From the NCBI GenBank assembly GCA_023374045.1, contig CM041782.1:183848925-183912924 (forward strand): a DNA stretch of 64,000 nucleotides. Direction: 5' to 3'. The position numbers and the translations under genes were made by a program. Source of the stretch: Limonium bicolor. Its lineage: Eukaryota; Streptophyta; Magnoliopsida; Caryophyllales; Plumbaginaceae. This document shows, in pieces, positions 46,504-58,029 of this stretch. Position 1 is the stretch's first letter, and the number at the start of each line of letters is the position of its first letter. Below the pieces are notes generated by a model. The model had not been told where the DNA came from. It was given only the letters and a program-made list of their open reading frames with translations, and ran no database searches.

Positions 46504-48084
46504 TGCTATAACGGGGCTATTCAGGAGGATTTTAATGACTATGAAGTACTTAAAAGAGTACCGTATTGGTGAATGAAGTAATTATAGGATCAAGAATCCA
46601 AGAATTTGAAGAGTAAAACCTGGAAGGGCTTAGCGGCCTAACCATTGTGTTTGAGGATGTACCAGTCAGCAAGAAGCTAGACTTGGTCAAGGCATGAAGA
46701 CATTATAAATATCGTGAAGAATTTTCTTTTAAACATAATTTTTTTCTTCTAAGCTCAGACTTGTTTCAAACCTTTTTCAAAACCAAATTTCCTTCCAAAC
46801 TCATTTTTAATTCAAGCCTTCTTTAAAATCCAAATTTCCCTCAAACTTCAGATTTCCTTTAAAACCAAAACCAGTAAACCTACACCGGCCTCAGCGCCAC
46901 ACAGTAGGTAAGTTATACCTAGTTCGATTCGAACAAACTTAGAACAATCCTACAACTCGAGGTATCAACCCGAGGGAAGGAATCCAATTCATACTAAATA
47001 CAGACAGTGGATAGATTTCCCTTAATTAAGTTCGGGAAGCACCAAAGTGCATTATCATCGGACGATATAAGAGGAGTTGACAATAGAATACTTCACCTAG
47101 GCGTGTGACGGACACTACAAGTGTACTAACTGAAATGTGGGACGACTGCACTCCGTTAGGAGCTTGTGGGCCTGACAGACCTTCTTATGGGTTAGTCGGG
47201 TAAGTAGTAATGTATCAGTAGGGTACCCCACATATGTATATGAGTGGAGTCAGGAACACGGGAAGTAGTCGACTCCATACTATGGTCAGCAGTAAAAGTT
47301 AAACAAGAGCAACGAATTGCCAAGAATGGTTGAAGTAAAGGAACCCAGTTAAGTTAACGAGACTAAAGAATTAGTGAATCCATTTCAAGGAAATGTGTAT
47401 GAGTCAAGAAGTGTGGAGCGCACTGACTAGTAAGTAAAGACATCACATATGTCTCAAGAATCCGGAGGAACAAAACATGATAGCTGGAACAAATACCCAA
47501 TCTATACATAGAAAGGCCAATGCCTAATATGGACACGTTAATGTGCAACGAACGGGGTGAAACTCCCGGAATGATCACCTAGACTACCAGGGAATATCGA
47601 TCTTCACAGAAGAGGATAGTAAACCCAGTAGAGGAAGCAAGGCGATGTAGTTAACTAAACGTGTACAAGCCAGATGCAATGGCATAACCTAGTAACACCA
47701 GGAACTGTCCTGAAGGGTGTTTGGGTCAACAATTGTTGAACGAAATATGGTGATAGAAACATAAGAGGCGAAGCTAATACCTAGTTTAAACATAAGTCGT
47801 CAGGAGTAAGCGGGCATTCTTAAGGGACATCCCATATAAGGAAGTGTGATGCAACGACCTTGTCAGGAAGCCCAATACAACCTCCAAACCATGAATGGTG
47901 TACAGAGAAGTAAAATTTGTGTGAACAGCCTATGATGAGCGCAGCTCAAGGTAGTAAGGCTTATAAGCCACAAACAAAGTGTGTTATGTGAATTTGATCC
48001 ATTGCAAGAGTATATATTATACAAGTAATAGAGCGGAGAACGAACCACTGCCTTAAGAGTGGGGATACCTCTCGATATTGTGAA

Positions 48085-48098
48085 ACCGCGAGAGCGGT
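48085..48098 (+). other. Conserved hairpin with GAGA tetraloop
   Basis: ACCGC, GAGA, GCGGT; identical to 34306-34319. Confidence 0.7.
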
Positions 48099-50795
48099 AG
48101 TTATTGCACCAAGTTCAGCAAATACGTTAAAGATTGACCATGCGATTACTACCCCAGGAATGATTTGAATAAGAATAATACGAATAGAAGCGTTTGTACC
48201 AATTGTGGGGAGTAACAAGTTTAATAGCAACCACCGTAGGTGTGTGATGCTAAGTGTAGAGTGAACAACGCTCAAGGAGCATAAAGACTCGAAGAATAGC
48301 GTATTCAGTAGTCATCCAAATGAATGAAGAACCATAATACAAATGATGAAGTACATGTGCGGAAGCTAATGAAAGTGGATGCCATGTAAGCTAGTGTTGT
48401 ACAAGGAGTAAGAACATGGTGAGCAGTAAGCGACCAATACATGTGAATAAATCACACAATAACATGGATTGATGAATAAAAAGATTGTAGACAGACCGAG
48501 CGACAAGGAAACGATGTTCATTCTTATTGCAATCGCATAAGAGATTTACTGCCAAGGGTTTACGCCTCTGCACTCTGTATGAATGAGTGTTTTGGTATTG
48601 CACTTGCGCAGTAATGATCGAGTGGGATAGCTAGGAATTTGTGGAAATGTTAATTGTGGCAGAAGTAGAAAGAGACTTATAACGCTATAAGCACCAAGGC
48701 ATAAGAAATGCAAGTTGTACAAATGAAAGAATACTTGTACATAACCACTGTGGAGGCATGATTAGGAATAAGTGACTACAGGAGCACTAAATACCAAATA
48801 CCGGTATGAAATATACCTCAAGTGTTGGAAATAACTGAGGGGGCACTACATATTAGGTAGTAGCTCAACCTCAACCGACAATAAGTCGAATGAAACCAAG
48901 TGAATAATCCTGAGTATACGGTAAGAGTTACAAAGTTTAAAAGCTCACCGAATTCACGCACGGTAAGAGATACCACCGCATCGGTTCAGAAACCGTTATT
49001 ACCAAGATAAAGGTGATAAATGGGAGATGTATAATACATTACGAATAACGAAAGAGGCTAACTAACCTCTAAGTTGTCAAAGTCGCGCAGCAGAAGGTAG
49101 TGAGCTAACGATTCAGATGTTCAATATGCATGGTGAATACGAGAAATGGCTAATTTGTGACAGGCCAGAATCGAAACCGAATATGAGTTAAATAAACCCT
49201 AATGAGAATTCTTGGTATAGGGACTAAACCGCCAATATGGTTAAGATCCTCTAACCAGAACGCATTGTATAACAGACCGCGTGGAAGTTAAAACACTTCA
49301 CGGCTACAGAACATTTTAAACCAATGTTCAGTGATTGATTACGTGGGCGTAATCCCTTTTAAGGGGGGTAGAGCCTAAACCCGCTTAGTGTGTTTTGACG
49401 TACAAGTGTACGTGAACTATGTTATGCATAGCACAAAAATAATTGGTTTGGATGATTGGTGTGTGTGTTACATAACATACGCATTCATTCATGGTTTAAT
49501 TGTGGTAATTGCGCACAGAAGATGCGAATACCATTGTGATAAGTGTGTCTACTTTGTTAACCATTGGGTGAGAGTACAAGTGTAAGGGAGTAAGAAACTC
49601 CCGGGGAACTAAAACCCCGATAATGTATGTACATATAATACTAAATGTAAAACCGTGTATTGTATTTTGATAAATATATATATATACAGTATTGTGATTT
49701 ATGAAGAGGTATGAAACCGACATAGAACCTAGTGAGAACCAGATTCCCTAGGTAACTTGATTAAAAGTGAATGGAGATAACTGATAGACGGAGTTCTATC
49801 CCTTGGAGATGTAATGATTATGACTAGAATGGTTGAAAAGATAGAATGGTAAATGTTTGATTTTGTTGCTTATTTGAAATTGAAGTGGGAGGTGGAACTT
49901 GATTTGCATGCGATCACGGAAAACCAAACACAAATTGGGGTGGAGAGATAGTTCAACACTGATGCTGATCACATCAGGGTTGGATGATTCTTGAAACTCC
50001 CTATAAGTGGTCACAAATAATCACATCAAGAATAAGATGCAGTTAGCAATAATTGGACTTGGAGTTGTATTGTGTTTTCAAAAGAATTTTAAATGGGTGT
50101 TTTCAAATTTTCAATTGGTATTTTCAAGACTTCAATTAATATTCCTAAGATTTTTAAATGGTATTTTCAAAGGAAGGATTTCTTTTACTTGACCTTATAG
50201 AGGATTTTCAATTAGTATCCTTCCATAAAGGATTTGTTCTACTTAACCCCATAAATAATTTTCGTATTACTTGCTCACGAGCTGAGGATGTATGAGCCTT
50301 TGTCTTCGGACCGGTGACATGAGAAGTATATTTTAAAAATGTATGTGATTGTTTTGATCTCCCAAGGGAACGGGGACCAGAAGGTGTCCATCACGACCGG
50401 TTCTGCGGGATCACAGTGTATATGTACTCGACATGGGACTTGAGCCCATGAAGAGATGGAAAAGGTATTTCTGTTTGTTTACATGCTAAGACATGTTGTG
50501 TGATATGTGTAATAAATATTATCCAGACCTATGAGTCTGAATGTTGTTATGTGACCCAGATCTGAGAGTCTAAGGGTTGTTATGTAAGTACAAATGTTGT
50601 TATGTACCCGGACCGTTGAGTCCGAGGTTATTATGTAAGCGTGTCATGTATGGATGTGGGTATGTTATCTGGACCATTAAGTCTGAGGTTGTTATGTAAA
50701 GTGTGCTTTAGTATGGAAGTTGTATCTTGCAAGCGAACCCGGTATTCTAATTAAAGGATGCATGGGAAGTTGTAACTTTGAGGACAAAGTTTTTT

Positions 50796-50808
50796 AAGGG
50801 GGGTAGAT
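50796..50808 (+). other. Polypurine tract
   Basis: AAGGGGGGTAGAT directly precedes the 3' LTR; GAGGACAAAGTTTT upstream matches the chromovirus tract at 25305-25318. Confidence 0.92.
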
Positions 50809-53800
50809 TGAAATACCCCAACCTTTATGTGTTAATAAATTATTTTATGATTTTATAAGACTAATTAAGTCCTTAAGATCTTTGGTGAAGAAATAAAAAC
50901 CAAAAAGAAAAAGAAATGCGTAAAAGTCACAAAACGTGAAAACGCGTATTTTAATTATCTCAAGAGGTATATAACGTTAAATAGGGTTATAAATATATTT
51001 TTATACCCTAATTACACACTAAGAACATGTGGGAAAAATTCCCGAAGAAACGGATCCAAATAATGCGTTAAAACACTAACGGAGTTTTAAAGCGCGCTTT
51101 TTCGAGAAAACCCTAAAACGTGACTTTAAGCAGTTAAACGACCCCGTAAAAATTATAGTTGATCATATAACTATAATTAAACATTAATGGGAGTATAAGA
51201 ACCATTAAAATTTAAGAAACGAGAAATATCCAGAAAACGGGCCCGATAAGTGAATAGTGTAAAGACGGTAACTTGTGGGTGTAAATTGTAATAAGAGTAA
51301 AATACTCCCCTTCATTGTAAATAAAAATCTGAAACTCCCTCCTTTGTATGTCCCCACGTTTTTTTTCTCCTCTTAGCCTTTTATTTGATAGTAAAAAGAC
51401 AAAAGAAACATAAAGGTAAGTAAAGTACAAAAGCTACTTTTGCTTTTCTCTCTCTCTATTCTCATTCCCCTCCTTCCCCTCTTCCCTCTTACGATTTTTC
51501 TCCTCTCTCCCAGCACTCTCCTTCTCCCCATTCTGTAACAATGGCGATTTTACAAACCTCCACCACCTTGCTCTTCTCCTTCCATTTTTAAGCTCTAAAC
51601 AAAGGCAAAACCGGAAAATAAATACACCATAGTGTTCCCCTCATCTTGGAGCTTCTTTTGCACCTCTCAAAAGCTCACAAACTCCACACTTCACTTCCCT
51701 GGCTGAGCTCATGTTGAGGCAAAAGATCAGCTTTCCTTGAGCTAAACCATCCCTTGTTGGTTAAGGTAAGAAAGAAACTCAAAATCACTCTTTTCTAGCT
51801 TTCCTTGCAAAAAAAAAAATCCAACGTGTGAAACTCCCTTCTTTCTCCCTTCCAGCCGGTTTCAAGCATTCAAGACGGGCTGGAGCTTACCTTGTTCCAT
51901 TGCCAAGACATTTCATTTTGAAATGAGAAGGTAATTCCCTCATTTTGTGGTTTAGAAACCTTTCCTTGTAATCTAGGGTTAATCCTAGAAGTTAAGTATC
52001 CTTGTTATGCTTATTAGTTATTGGTGATCATTGGTAGTGTGGTGGCAATGATAATGCCACGACCAAAAAATCAAGAGGAAAGAAGAAGGAGGAGTAAAAG
52101 AAAAATCTATGGGCTTAAGGTAAGAATCTACCTTAAGAACCTTCTTAATGTTTTTAAAAGGTTTGGGTTGGGTAATTTAATTAAATGAATCAAAAATTAT
52201 GTTGGAAATGTGTTTAGTGAATATAAGAGGAAATTTGTGATGATGTTTAATGTTTGGTACTATGGTGAGTGGTGTTTTGAATTAAGGGCTTGAAGCCAAG
52301 TTGTGTGGATTGTGTATTATGTAGTGATTGATGAGTTGTGAATGATAGTGTGTGCTGTTAGAACCCCTAAGGGTTTGGTTAGTGGATTTGTAAATGCTTT
52401 TGGGATTAGGTGATGAAGATGATGAATTGGGATAAGCTAGGTTTGTAACGAAGTTATGGCGAAATTTCGGTAGAAATATAGTGGTTTAGATGGTGATGTG
52501 AGCTGGAAGAGTTTAAGTGTTAACTAGGTGTTGTGGTGAATTTATTTGGCTGGTAAATCACATTGTGGTGTTAGTTGGAAAATAGAGTTATGTAAAAATC
52601 TGTAGCATGAATGGAGTTGGATGTCTTGGAATTCTTAGAAATGAACTTGAATGTATGACTTGTGAAACAAGGAGTGAATGTGGGTTTGAGGAGTGCTTTT
52701 ATGTAGAATGATTTGGTTTGGTCATTGGTGGATTTGGTAAGTTTGATGAAGGTAGGAACAAGCAAGAAGAGTAAGAAATGCAAAAGAGTGTAAAAATGCA
52801 AAATGTGAGAATTTAGATTTGTTGAATTTGAGCAAGAATGTGGGGATTAAACCAAGATTTGGTGGAGGGTGTTATTTAAGTGAAGTAGTTTACATTAGGA
52901 AACATGTAGAAACATGTGGAAAGATTGTGGAATAAGTGGGAAAAGATTGGGGTGAATTTGGAGTTCAAATGTGTAGAAAACCCGTTTTTAAAATGGGGTC
53001 TTTTCCTTGACCGCCCCTGTGGGGAGGTCCAGTGCAGAACTGCAAAACCGTGTAGTTTCTGTTGTGGACCGCCCCTGGGACCGCCCCAGAGGGCGGTCCA
53101 GACCAGAGAAGAAAAAAAAATTGTTTTAAGCCATCTAATGATGGGGGATTGGATGATAATGGTTTTAGATGATGTTTAGGCCTTGTTTGGTGACATGTAA
53201 AGCCTTAAAATGTGTAAACAAGTGTTAGGTTTGATGTGAGAGTTGTGAACTTAAATCACAAGAGTAAAATTAAGTTATAACGGGATGACGGGGTTAATTA
53301 TGGGCGCATTAGTCGTTAAACAATCATATTACCCCGATGTTAATGGAAGCAATTGTAATGTTATCAGTTGTTCGAGAATTACTCAAGGAATATAAAGGAC
53401 ACAATAGAGTGGACCTTGGTGACAGGTATGGTTTTTTTGCAACCTATGTCCTACCGGGTTACACCGGCTTGTATGCCAACTTGTTTTTCTGTGTGTTTTC
53501 CACCTTGCAAGATAAAGCATGAAATGAGTTTATATTAATTCATTATTGTGGCGTAAAATAATTCCGATACCGTTAACCTAATTATGTGTTTAACCGTAGC
53601 TAACCGACTCTAGGATCACACAAGAGATCGGTATTCGGATTAAACGTCCCCCACCTACGGGAACGTTCTAACTACAACTATCCGTGTGTTAGTGTATATG
53701 TGGTTGTGTGTGATGTGTGTGGTTTTTGTTTGGTATATCGTTATTTTAATAAATGTTGTTGTCCATGTTTGTCGAATGGGATGTTACCTCCCTTGTGTGT

Positions 53801-55046
53801 GATAACCAAGTTTATAACACCATACGGTGTTCATGATGTGATAAGTTCCATAAAGGAACTTCTAACTAATATGTATATATTATGGGGGGTGAGGAATCCG
53901 GTTGTTCCGGTCGCGCGCGTTGTTTGGGAGTTGATGTCTATATTTAAATTAACTCCCACTCTGTTATGTTATGGTTGTTTTTCCTCCTTGGATTACAATC
54001 ACCCACGAGCTTAACCAAAGCTTACCTACCTTGATTATTATTCGGGCTAGGGGGAATACTGTTATGTTAAGGTTGTTTTCCTTCCTTAGATTACAACCAC
54101 CCACAAGCGTAACCAAGGCTTACCCTACCTCATCATTATTGGAGCTAGGGAAATTGTGTATGGTGTGATCGGGCTTATATTACGGCCGACACATCTAGTG
54201 AAGTAAATGGGTACGGTGTGCTCGGACTTATATTTCCTCCGCCGCACATCCTAAGTAAAGTGTACGTTCTCTAGGAAGAACGGTGTTAAGTTGTATACAT
54301 GTTATTATGTGAAGTATGTTGTTATGTTGTGTATGTTGATCTCCGAAATCAACCCCGTACAAATATAAGGGGTAATTAAGTATAACCCGATTAAATGGGT
54401 GTGTGTCGTCTAACAAGGAATAGCTCCATTAGGGTAGAACCTCAAGGGTCAAGACACAATAATGTGATCTAACTGACGTGATGTGCTAAGCCTATGTTTG
54501 TATCCTATTCATTGGAAGTGTGAATTATAAGCATGATTTATGTGTGTAGTTTCATGCATGATTTAAATATAATTAACCGCATGCTCAGACAACAAATAGT
54601 TGTGCGTGGCCCGGTAGCATGCGGGCTGCTCGATTACCATACCAGCAAAGGTGCTGACCCCCTTTGGGGGCCCCCATACTTTTCAGGTACAATGGAGCTG
54701 GCAGTCGTTCGAGAGTAGGGCGGGGTAGCTATTATACTTGGATAGTTTTTAGTTTGTTTATAGTTGTAAGGTATGTAAACCGAAGTTTGATAATCGGTGG
54801 CTGAAAGTATAGACTCGGTACAGTTGTAATGTAAATGTATGTATTTCAGTTTGGAAACGGTTGGTAATGTAAAGTGTAGCGCTCCGGTAATCTGTCCATC
54901 AGACCGGTACACTATGTATGTATTAGCCTTGTTAGCCACGTGGGTGGCTAACGGCGTGTAACACCCATGGATTTTAGTTAAGTGTTGAGTTGTAATTCCG
55001 CTGCTAAATGTTGTTAAATATGGGTGTTTGTAGTTGGGGTGTTACA
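50809..55046 (+). repeat. 3' LTR of the 41409 element
   Basis: Colinear with 41409-45641, with many small indels and few large differences. It carries stem-loops at ~53008-53099 and a copy of the CACGTGG palindrome near 54940. Confidence 0.93.
53008..53099. repeat. GGACCGCC hairpins, 3' LTR copy
   Basis: The first stem matches the 5' LTR copy but its left arm is altered (TTGACC). The second stem is GGACCGCCC (53078-53086), loop CAGA, GGGCGGTCC (53091-53099). It is one pair longer than in the 5' LTR, and is preceded by an extra unpaired GGACCGCCCCTG. Confidence 0.9.
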
Positions 55047-55218
55047 GTATGCTATTAGTATTTACTTTATATACTAATATGTATATGTAATATTGATTTT
55101 GGAAATTTAGTATTATGCCCATTTGGAATCATATATTCGATACCATAATGTTTATGGTAATCATTGTTCATGATTTAATTTATATTAATTTAAAGTAGTA
55201 ATTGTTCGGGGTATTTCA
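55047..55218 (-). mobile_element. Start of the minus-strand host LTR
   Basis: Right of the second target duplication, AT-rich DNA leads to GGGGTATTTCA, the minus-strand LTR start TGAAATACCCCG at 55218, which abuts the integrase frame. Confidence 0.75.
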
Positions 55219-56000
55219 CGAACTCAAGGTCGCGTCGTCTCACATCAGCATAAGAATTCTGCATATCTTGGGCTGTTTTTCATGTTCGCTCGAATCTGCT
55301 GAACTTCAGGTTGTACTTGTTCAAGATATTCCGGTCTATGATGACCGCTTCACTCGACTCATCCCAACACAAAGGGGTACGGCAAGGTCTACCGTACAAA
55401 GCTTGGAATGGCGACATCTTAATCGAAGCATGATAACTATTATTATATGAAAACTCTATAAGATGAAGCTTTCAATCCAACTCCCCTGGAAGTCTAAGGG
55501 CACATGCTCTAAGCATGTCCCGAGTGTCTGGATGGTCCTTTCTGTCTGACCGTTGGTCTGTGGATGGAAGGCGGTACTAAGCTTCAACTCGGTACCCAGC
55601 GCTTCCGTGTAGCCCTCCAGTATCTCAAAAAAAATCTGGTATCTCGGTCAGAAACTATAGTCTTCGGGACTCCGTGGTGTCGAATGATCTCCCGGTCGAA
55701 TAGCTCAGCAAGCTTCGCCACCTTCCAGGTGTCCTTCATCGGTATGAAGCGGGCAACCTTGGTGAGGCAATCGACTATGACCCATATCATGTTGAGTCCT
55801 CCCTTAGCAGGTGGGAGTCCAACAACAAAATCCATGGAGATGTCATGGAACTCCACTCCACTCCGAATTGGCATAGATTGTACCATTCCGCCCGTCTTCG
55901 GTGCTCGAACTAGCATGTGAGGCACCTCAAGACATATTCGGTCACATCTGATTTCATCCCTGACCACCAGAAGTACCTCTTCATGTCTTTGTACATCTTG
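55219..56000 (-). pseudogene. Chromovirus integrase core, interrupted
   Basis: The frame 55967-55584 has the integrase core: ISMDFVVGLPPAKGG with the first Asp, IWVIVDCLTKVARFIPM, and HGVPKTIVSDRDTRF with the second Asp. Beyond a frameshift near 55600 the strand continues as FHPQTNGQTERTIQTL-like sequence (DDE Glu block) and SYADVRRRDLEF at 55219, where the nested LTR begins. The enzyme inserts element cDNA. Its C-terminal remainder and chromodomain are at 26135-25670, so this is one gene split by a 29-kb insertion. Confidence 0.88.
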
Positions 56001-56541
56001 GAGGCTCCCAAATGGACAGATAATGAGGACAGTGTGACTCTCGCAGAATACGATCCCTCAGCTCAGCATTGCTTCGGGGAACGCATAATCTGCCATTTAG
56101 TCGGATCAGACCATCTTCATGCAGCTTGAAGTCGTACTTTCGCTTCTCGAATGTGCCTTTTGAAATTTTGTGTCTGATCTTTGTCATATAAGGGTCGCTC
56201 AACTGAGCCTCTCGCACCTCATCAACCAAGCGGGGAAGAAGCAAGCAGCGAATGGAGTGAGTGTGCTTGGCGACAGGGTGTCGGCTACAACTTTCACCTT
56301 CCCTTCTTTATACTGAAGGTTGATGTCGTAGTCGGATAGAAACTCCATCCACCTTCTTTGTCTCAGATGTAGTTCCTTCTCGGTGAATACATATTGCCAG
56401 CTTTTGTGATCGGAGTAGATGGTGATGCTTACCCCGTAGAGATAGTGTCGCCATATTTTCAAGGCGAAGACAATGGTTCCTAACTCAAGATCGTGTGTCG
56501 GGTAATTCTCCTCATGCTTTTTCAGCTGGCGAGAGGCATAA
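56000..56541 (-). pseudogene. Chromovirus RNase H and integrase zinc-binding region
   Basis: From 56541 leftward the minus strand encodes [20 protein letters not shown], then [12 protein letters not shown] and [19 protein letters not shown], the RT-linked RNase H of Ty3/gypsy, where the LKKHEENYP block is hallmark. ADTLSP ends it. The frame 56244-55981 covers SDPYMTKIRHKI to LRDRILRESH, the lead into the H2C2 zinc-binding domain. Frames shift between these pieces. The gene is cut at 56541 by the LTR of the Athila-type element, so reverse transcriptase lies beyond the window if present. Confidence 0.85.
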
Positions 56542-58005
56542 TGATAAGTCAGGAATTTGTCTAAGTTTACTAGACTAATTCATGCTTAATTTTCTACTTA
56601 TGACATTAACTTTCCTCTTTAATGCTTTAATTACTCTTCATTGTTATATTTGTCTCCAGTGATCGATTTCATATGTTTTCAGGAAAATACTCAACAAAGT
56701 GCTTAAATGAAGATTTTAGAGGTTAGAGCAACATGGGAAGTCAAACCAGAGTCAAATACAGATTTTCATTCACCTTCTTCTGCCTCTTTTCAGACTTGTT
56801 CCGGGTTTGCATATTTTTTGCAACCCGGACCACAAGACGGAGAAGCTACTGCCTTAATTTCATATGTTCCGGGTTTGCATATGGGTTTGAAACCCGGAAC
56901 AATACAGACGGAGAAGCTACTGCCTTAAATTTCATATGTTCCGGGTTTGCATATGGGTTTGAAACCCGGAACAATACATACGGAGCGCGGAGTTTTGTTT
57001 CGTCGCGTAACGGAATTAATATCTCCCTTTTAATTTCTGTTGGCCGTCGTTTTAGATTAGGTTAGATTAGAGATAAATTAGAAGATAAAATTCTGTTTGT
57101 TATAAAAGAAAAGGCCAGCCAACGTGAGTAGACACATCTGGAGCGCACAGAATAATCACAACACAGAGAGAATTAGTTTGAGAGCTTGGAGTCTGGTTTG
57201 GAGTTTGGAGCAGCACAGAAAGGGGTTCACCACGAAGACTTCACCAGAAGTCTCAGAACAGAGTTTCTTCTTGTTCTCTATTATTACTAAGCTTATTGTA
57301 AACATGTCAATGGCTGAGTAGTTCCCTTAGATTTCGGTTTGCTATGTATCCCTAAATTGACTATTCCTGTTCCTTTGTGATTTAATGCAATTTAATTGAG
57401 TAAAGTTATTTTCCTTTTCCTTGCTTAATTCTTTAATCGTTATAATTTGGCCAATTATAAGGATTAGTATGTTTGTTAGCTTTATGTGACGACTGCGGCT
57501 TTCAATTGAATTCAGGAAAATAACCGGTTAGTTTAGAGACGATAATTCCTCTAAATAGCTAATTGACTAATAAACTAGATTGTTCTTAAGGCGGTTAGTA
57601 AACAGTGGGTTCGTAACGAGAGTTAGAATTCGGTCTTTATTAACTAGTATTTGCTAAGCGGGAGACCGGAGGTAAATTATCTTAGTTCTAGGGTTTTACT
57701 CAGAATATCTTTTAAATCACTTAGGGATAGGAATCACGGATTTAGGGTGCAGTAGTAAACCGGGATCTTCTTCTCCAAATCAGTTTCACAACATTTATTT
57801 TCCTCTGCTTATTGTTGTTTCGCATGCCGTTTACAGTTTTAATTGTCATCAAATCAAACCCCAATTTCCTGTTTTATTTTAATTCGGTTAGTAAGATATT
57901 AAACTAGACCACATCGCCTCCTCCTCTGGTTCGATACTTAGGGATTACTCTATTAAAACTTGCTAGAATTGACCGGTACACTTGCCGTTAGGTTATACCC
58001 CAACA
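56542..58005 (+). repeat. 5' LTR of the Athila-type element (1464 bp)
   Basis: It runs from TGATAAGTCAGG to ATACCCCAACA. It includes the hairpin array 56799-56971 and a conserved leader. The first ~1160 bp match 62837-64000 closely. Confidence 0.92.
56799..56971. repeat. TTCCGGGTTT hairpin array, three units (5' LTR)
   Basis: TTCCGGGTTT starts units at 56799, 56867 and 56939. In units 2 and 3 it pairs perfectly (10 bp) with AAACCCGGAA around a 13-base loop containing GCATATGGG. Unit 1 has a diverged right arm (CAACCCGGAC). The units are separated by CGGAGAAGCTACTGCCTTAA. Confidence 0.93.
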
Positions 58006-58011
58006 AGTTTT

Positions 58012-58029
58012 TGGCGCCGTTGCCGGGGA
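58012..58029 (+). other. Athila-type primer-binding site
   Basis: TGGCGCCGTTGCCGGGGA, six bases after the LTR. It is the typical Athila-lineage site, usually ascribed to tRNA-Asp. Confidence 0.93.

Larger units (their letters stand above)
45674..50795 (+). ncRNA. Non-coding interior of the 41409 element
   Basis: Stops in all frames; no domain seen. It shares ordered islands with 31937-35083: a palindrome at 46484-46503, AGGAGTTGACAATAGAATAC at ~47072, the GAGA-loop hairpin at 48085-48098, CTCTGCACTCTGTA at ~48570 and ATGATCGAGTGGGATAGCTA at ~48614. The stretch 48700-50795 has no counterpart in the deleted sister. 50280-50760 has repeats of GTGACCCAGATCTGAGAGTC and GGACCGTTGAGTCCGAGGTT, another stem-forming series. 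Treating it as functional RNA is inference. Confidence 0.5.
41409..55046 (+). mobile_element. Complete LARD-like non-coding LTR retrotransposon (13.6 kb)
   Basis: LTRs 41409-45641 (4233 bp) and 50809-55046 (4238 bp), both TGAAATACCCC...GGGGTGTTACA. Primer-binding site at 45647, polypurine tract at 50796, interior 5167 bp. Target duplication GTATG is perfect (41404-41408, 55047-55051). No gag or pol motif in any frame. Large LTRs plus a long non-coding interior with intact priming sites match the LARD class. The LTR shares ends, primer site and the GCTGACCCC block with the Tekay-type chromovirus, a plausible source of proteins. Confidence 0.93.
26136..55218 (-). mobile_element. Minus-strand LTR hosting two nested elements
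   Basis: The right end on the minus strand is TGAAATACCCCG at 55218. The left end is GGTGTTAAA at 26136, a one-base change from the usual TGTTACA. Flanks TGAAC (26131-26135) and CGAAC (55219-55223) are a target duplication with one substitution, and the integrase frame is continuous once it is removed. Excluding the nested elements it totals ~6.5 kb, and no coding sequence or second LTR was found in it. A solo LTR is therefore the simplest reading. It shares the GCTGAGCC...TTTTGCAGG block near 26600-26560. Confidence 0.7.

Noticed and set aside
44297..54014. Two nearly identical Cys-rich open frames (44297-44632 and 53700-54014) as a gene pair
   Set aside because: They are the same position in the two LTRs of one element, and the frame is not preserved between them.
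26224..55218. LTR end at TGTTACA (26224) as the true boundary
   Set aside because: The target duplication and the uninterrupted integrase frame place the boundary at 26136.
56733..57065. Repetitive CSGFAYGFETRNN-type peptide as a protein
   Set aside because: It is a translation of the TTCCGGGTTT hairpin units; both strands are open and it lies in an LTR.
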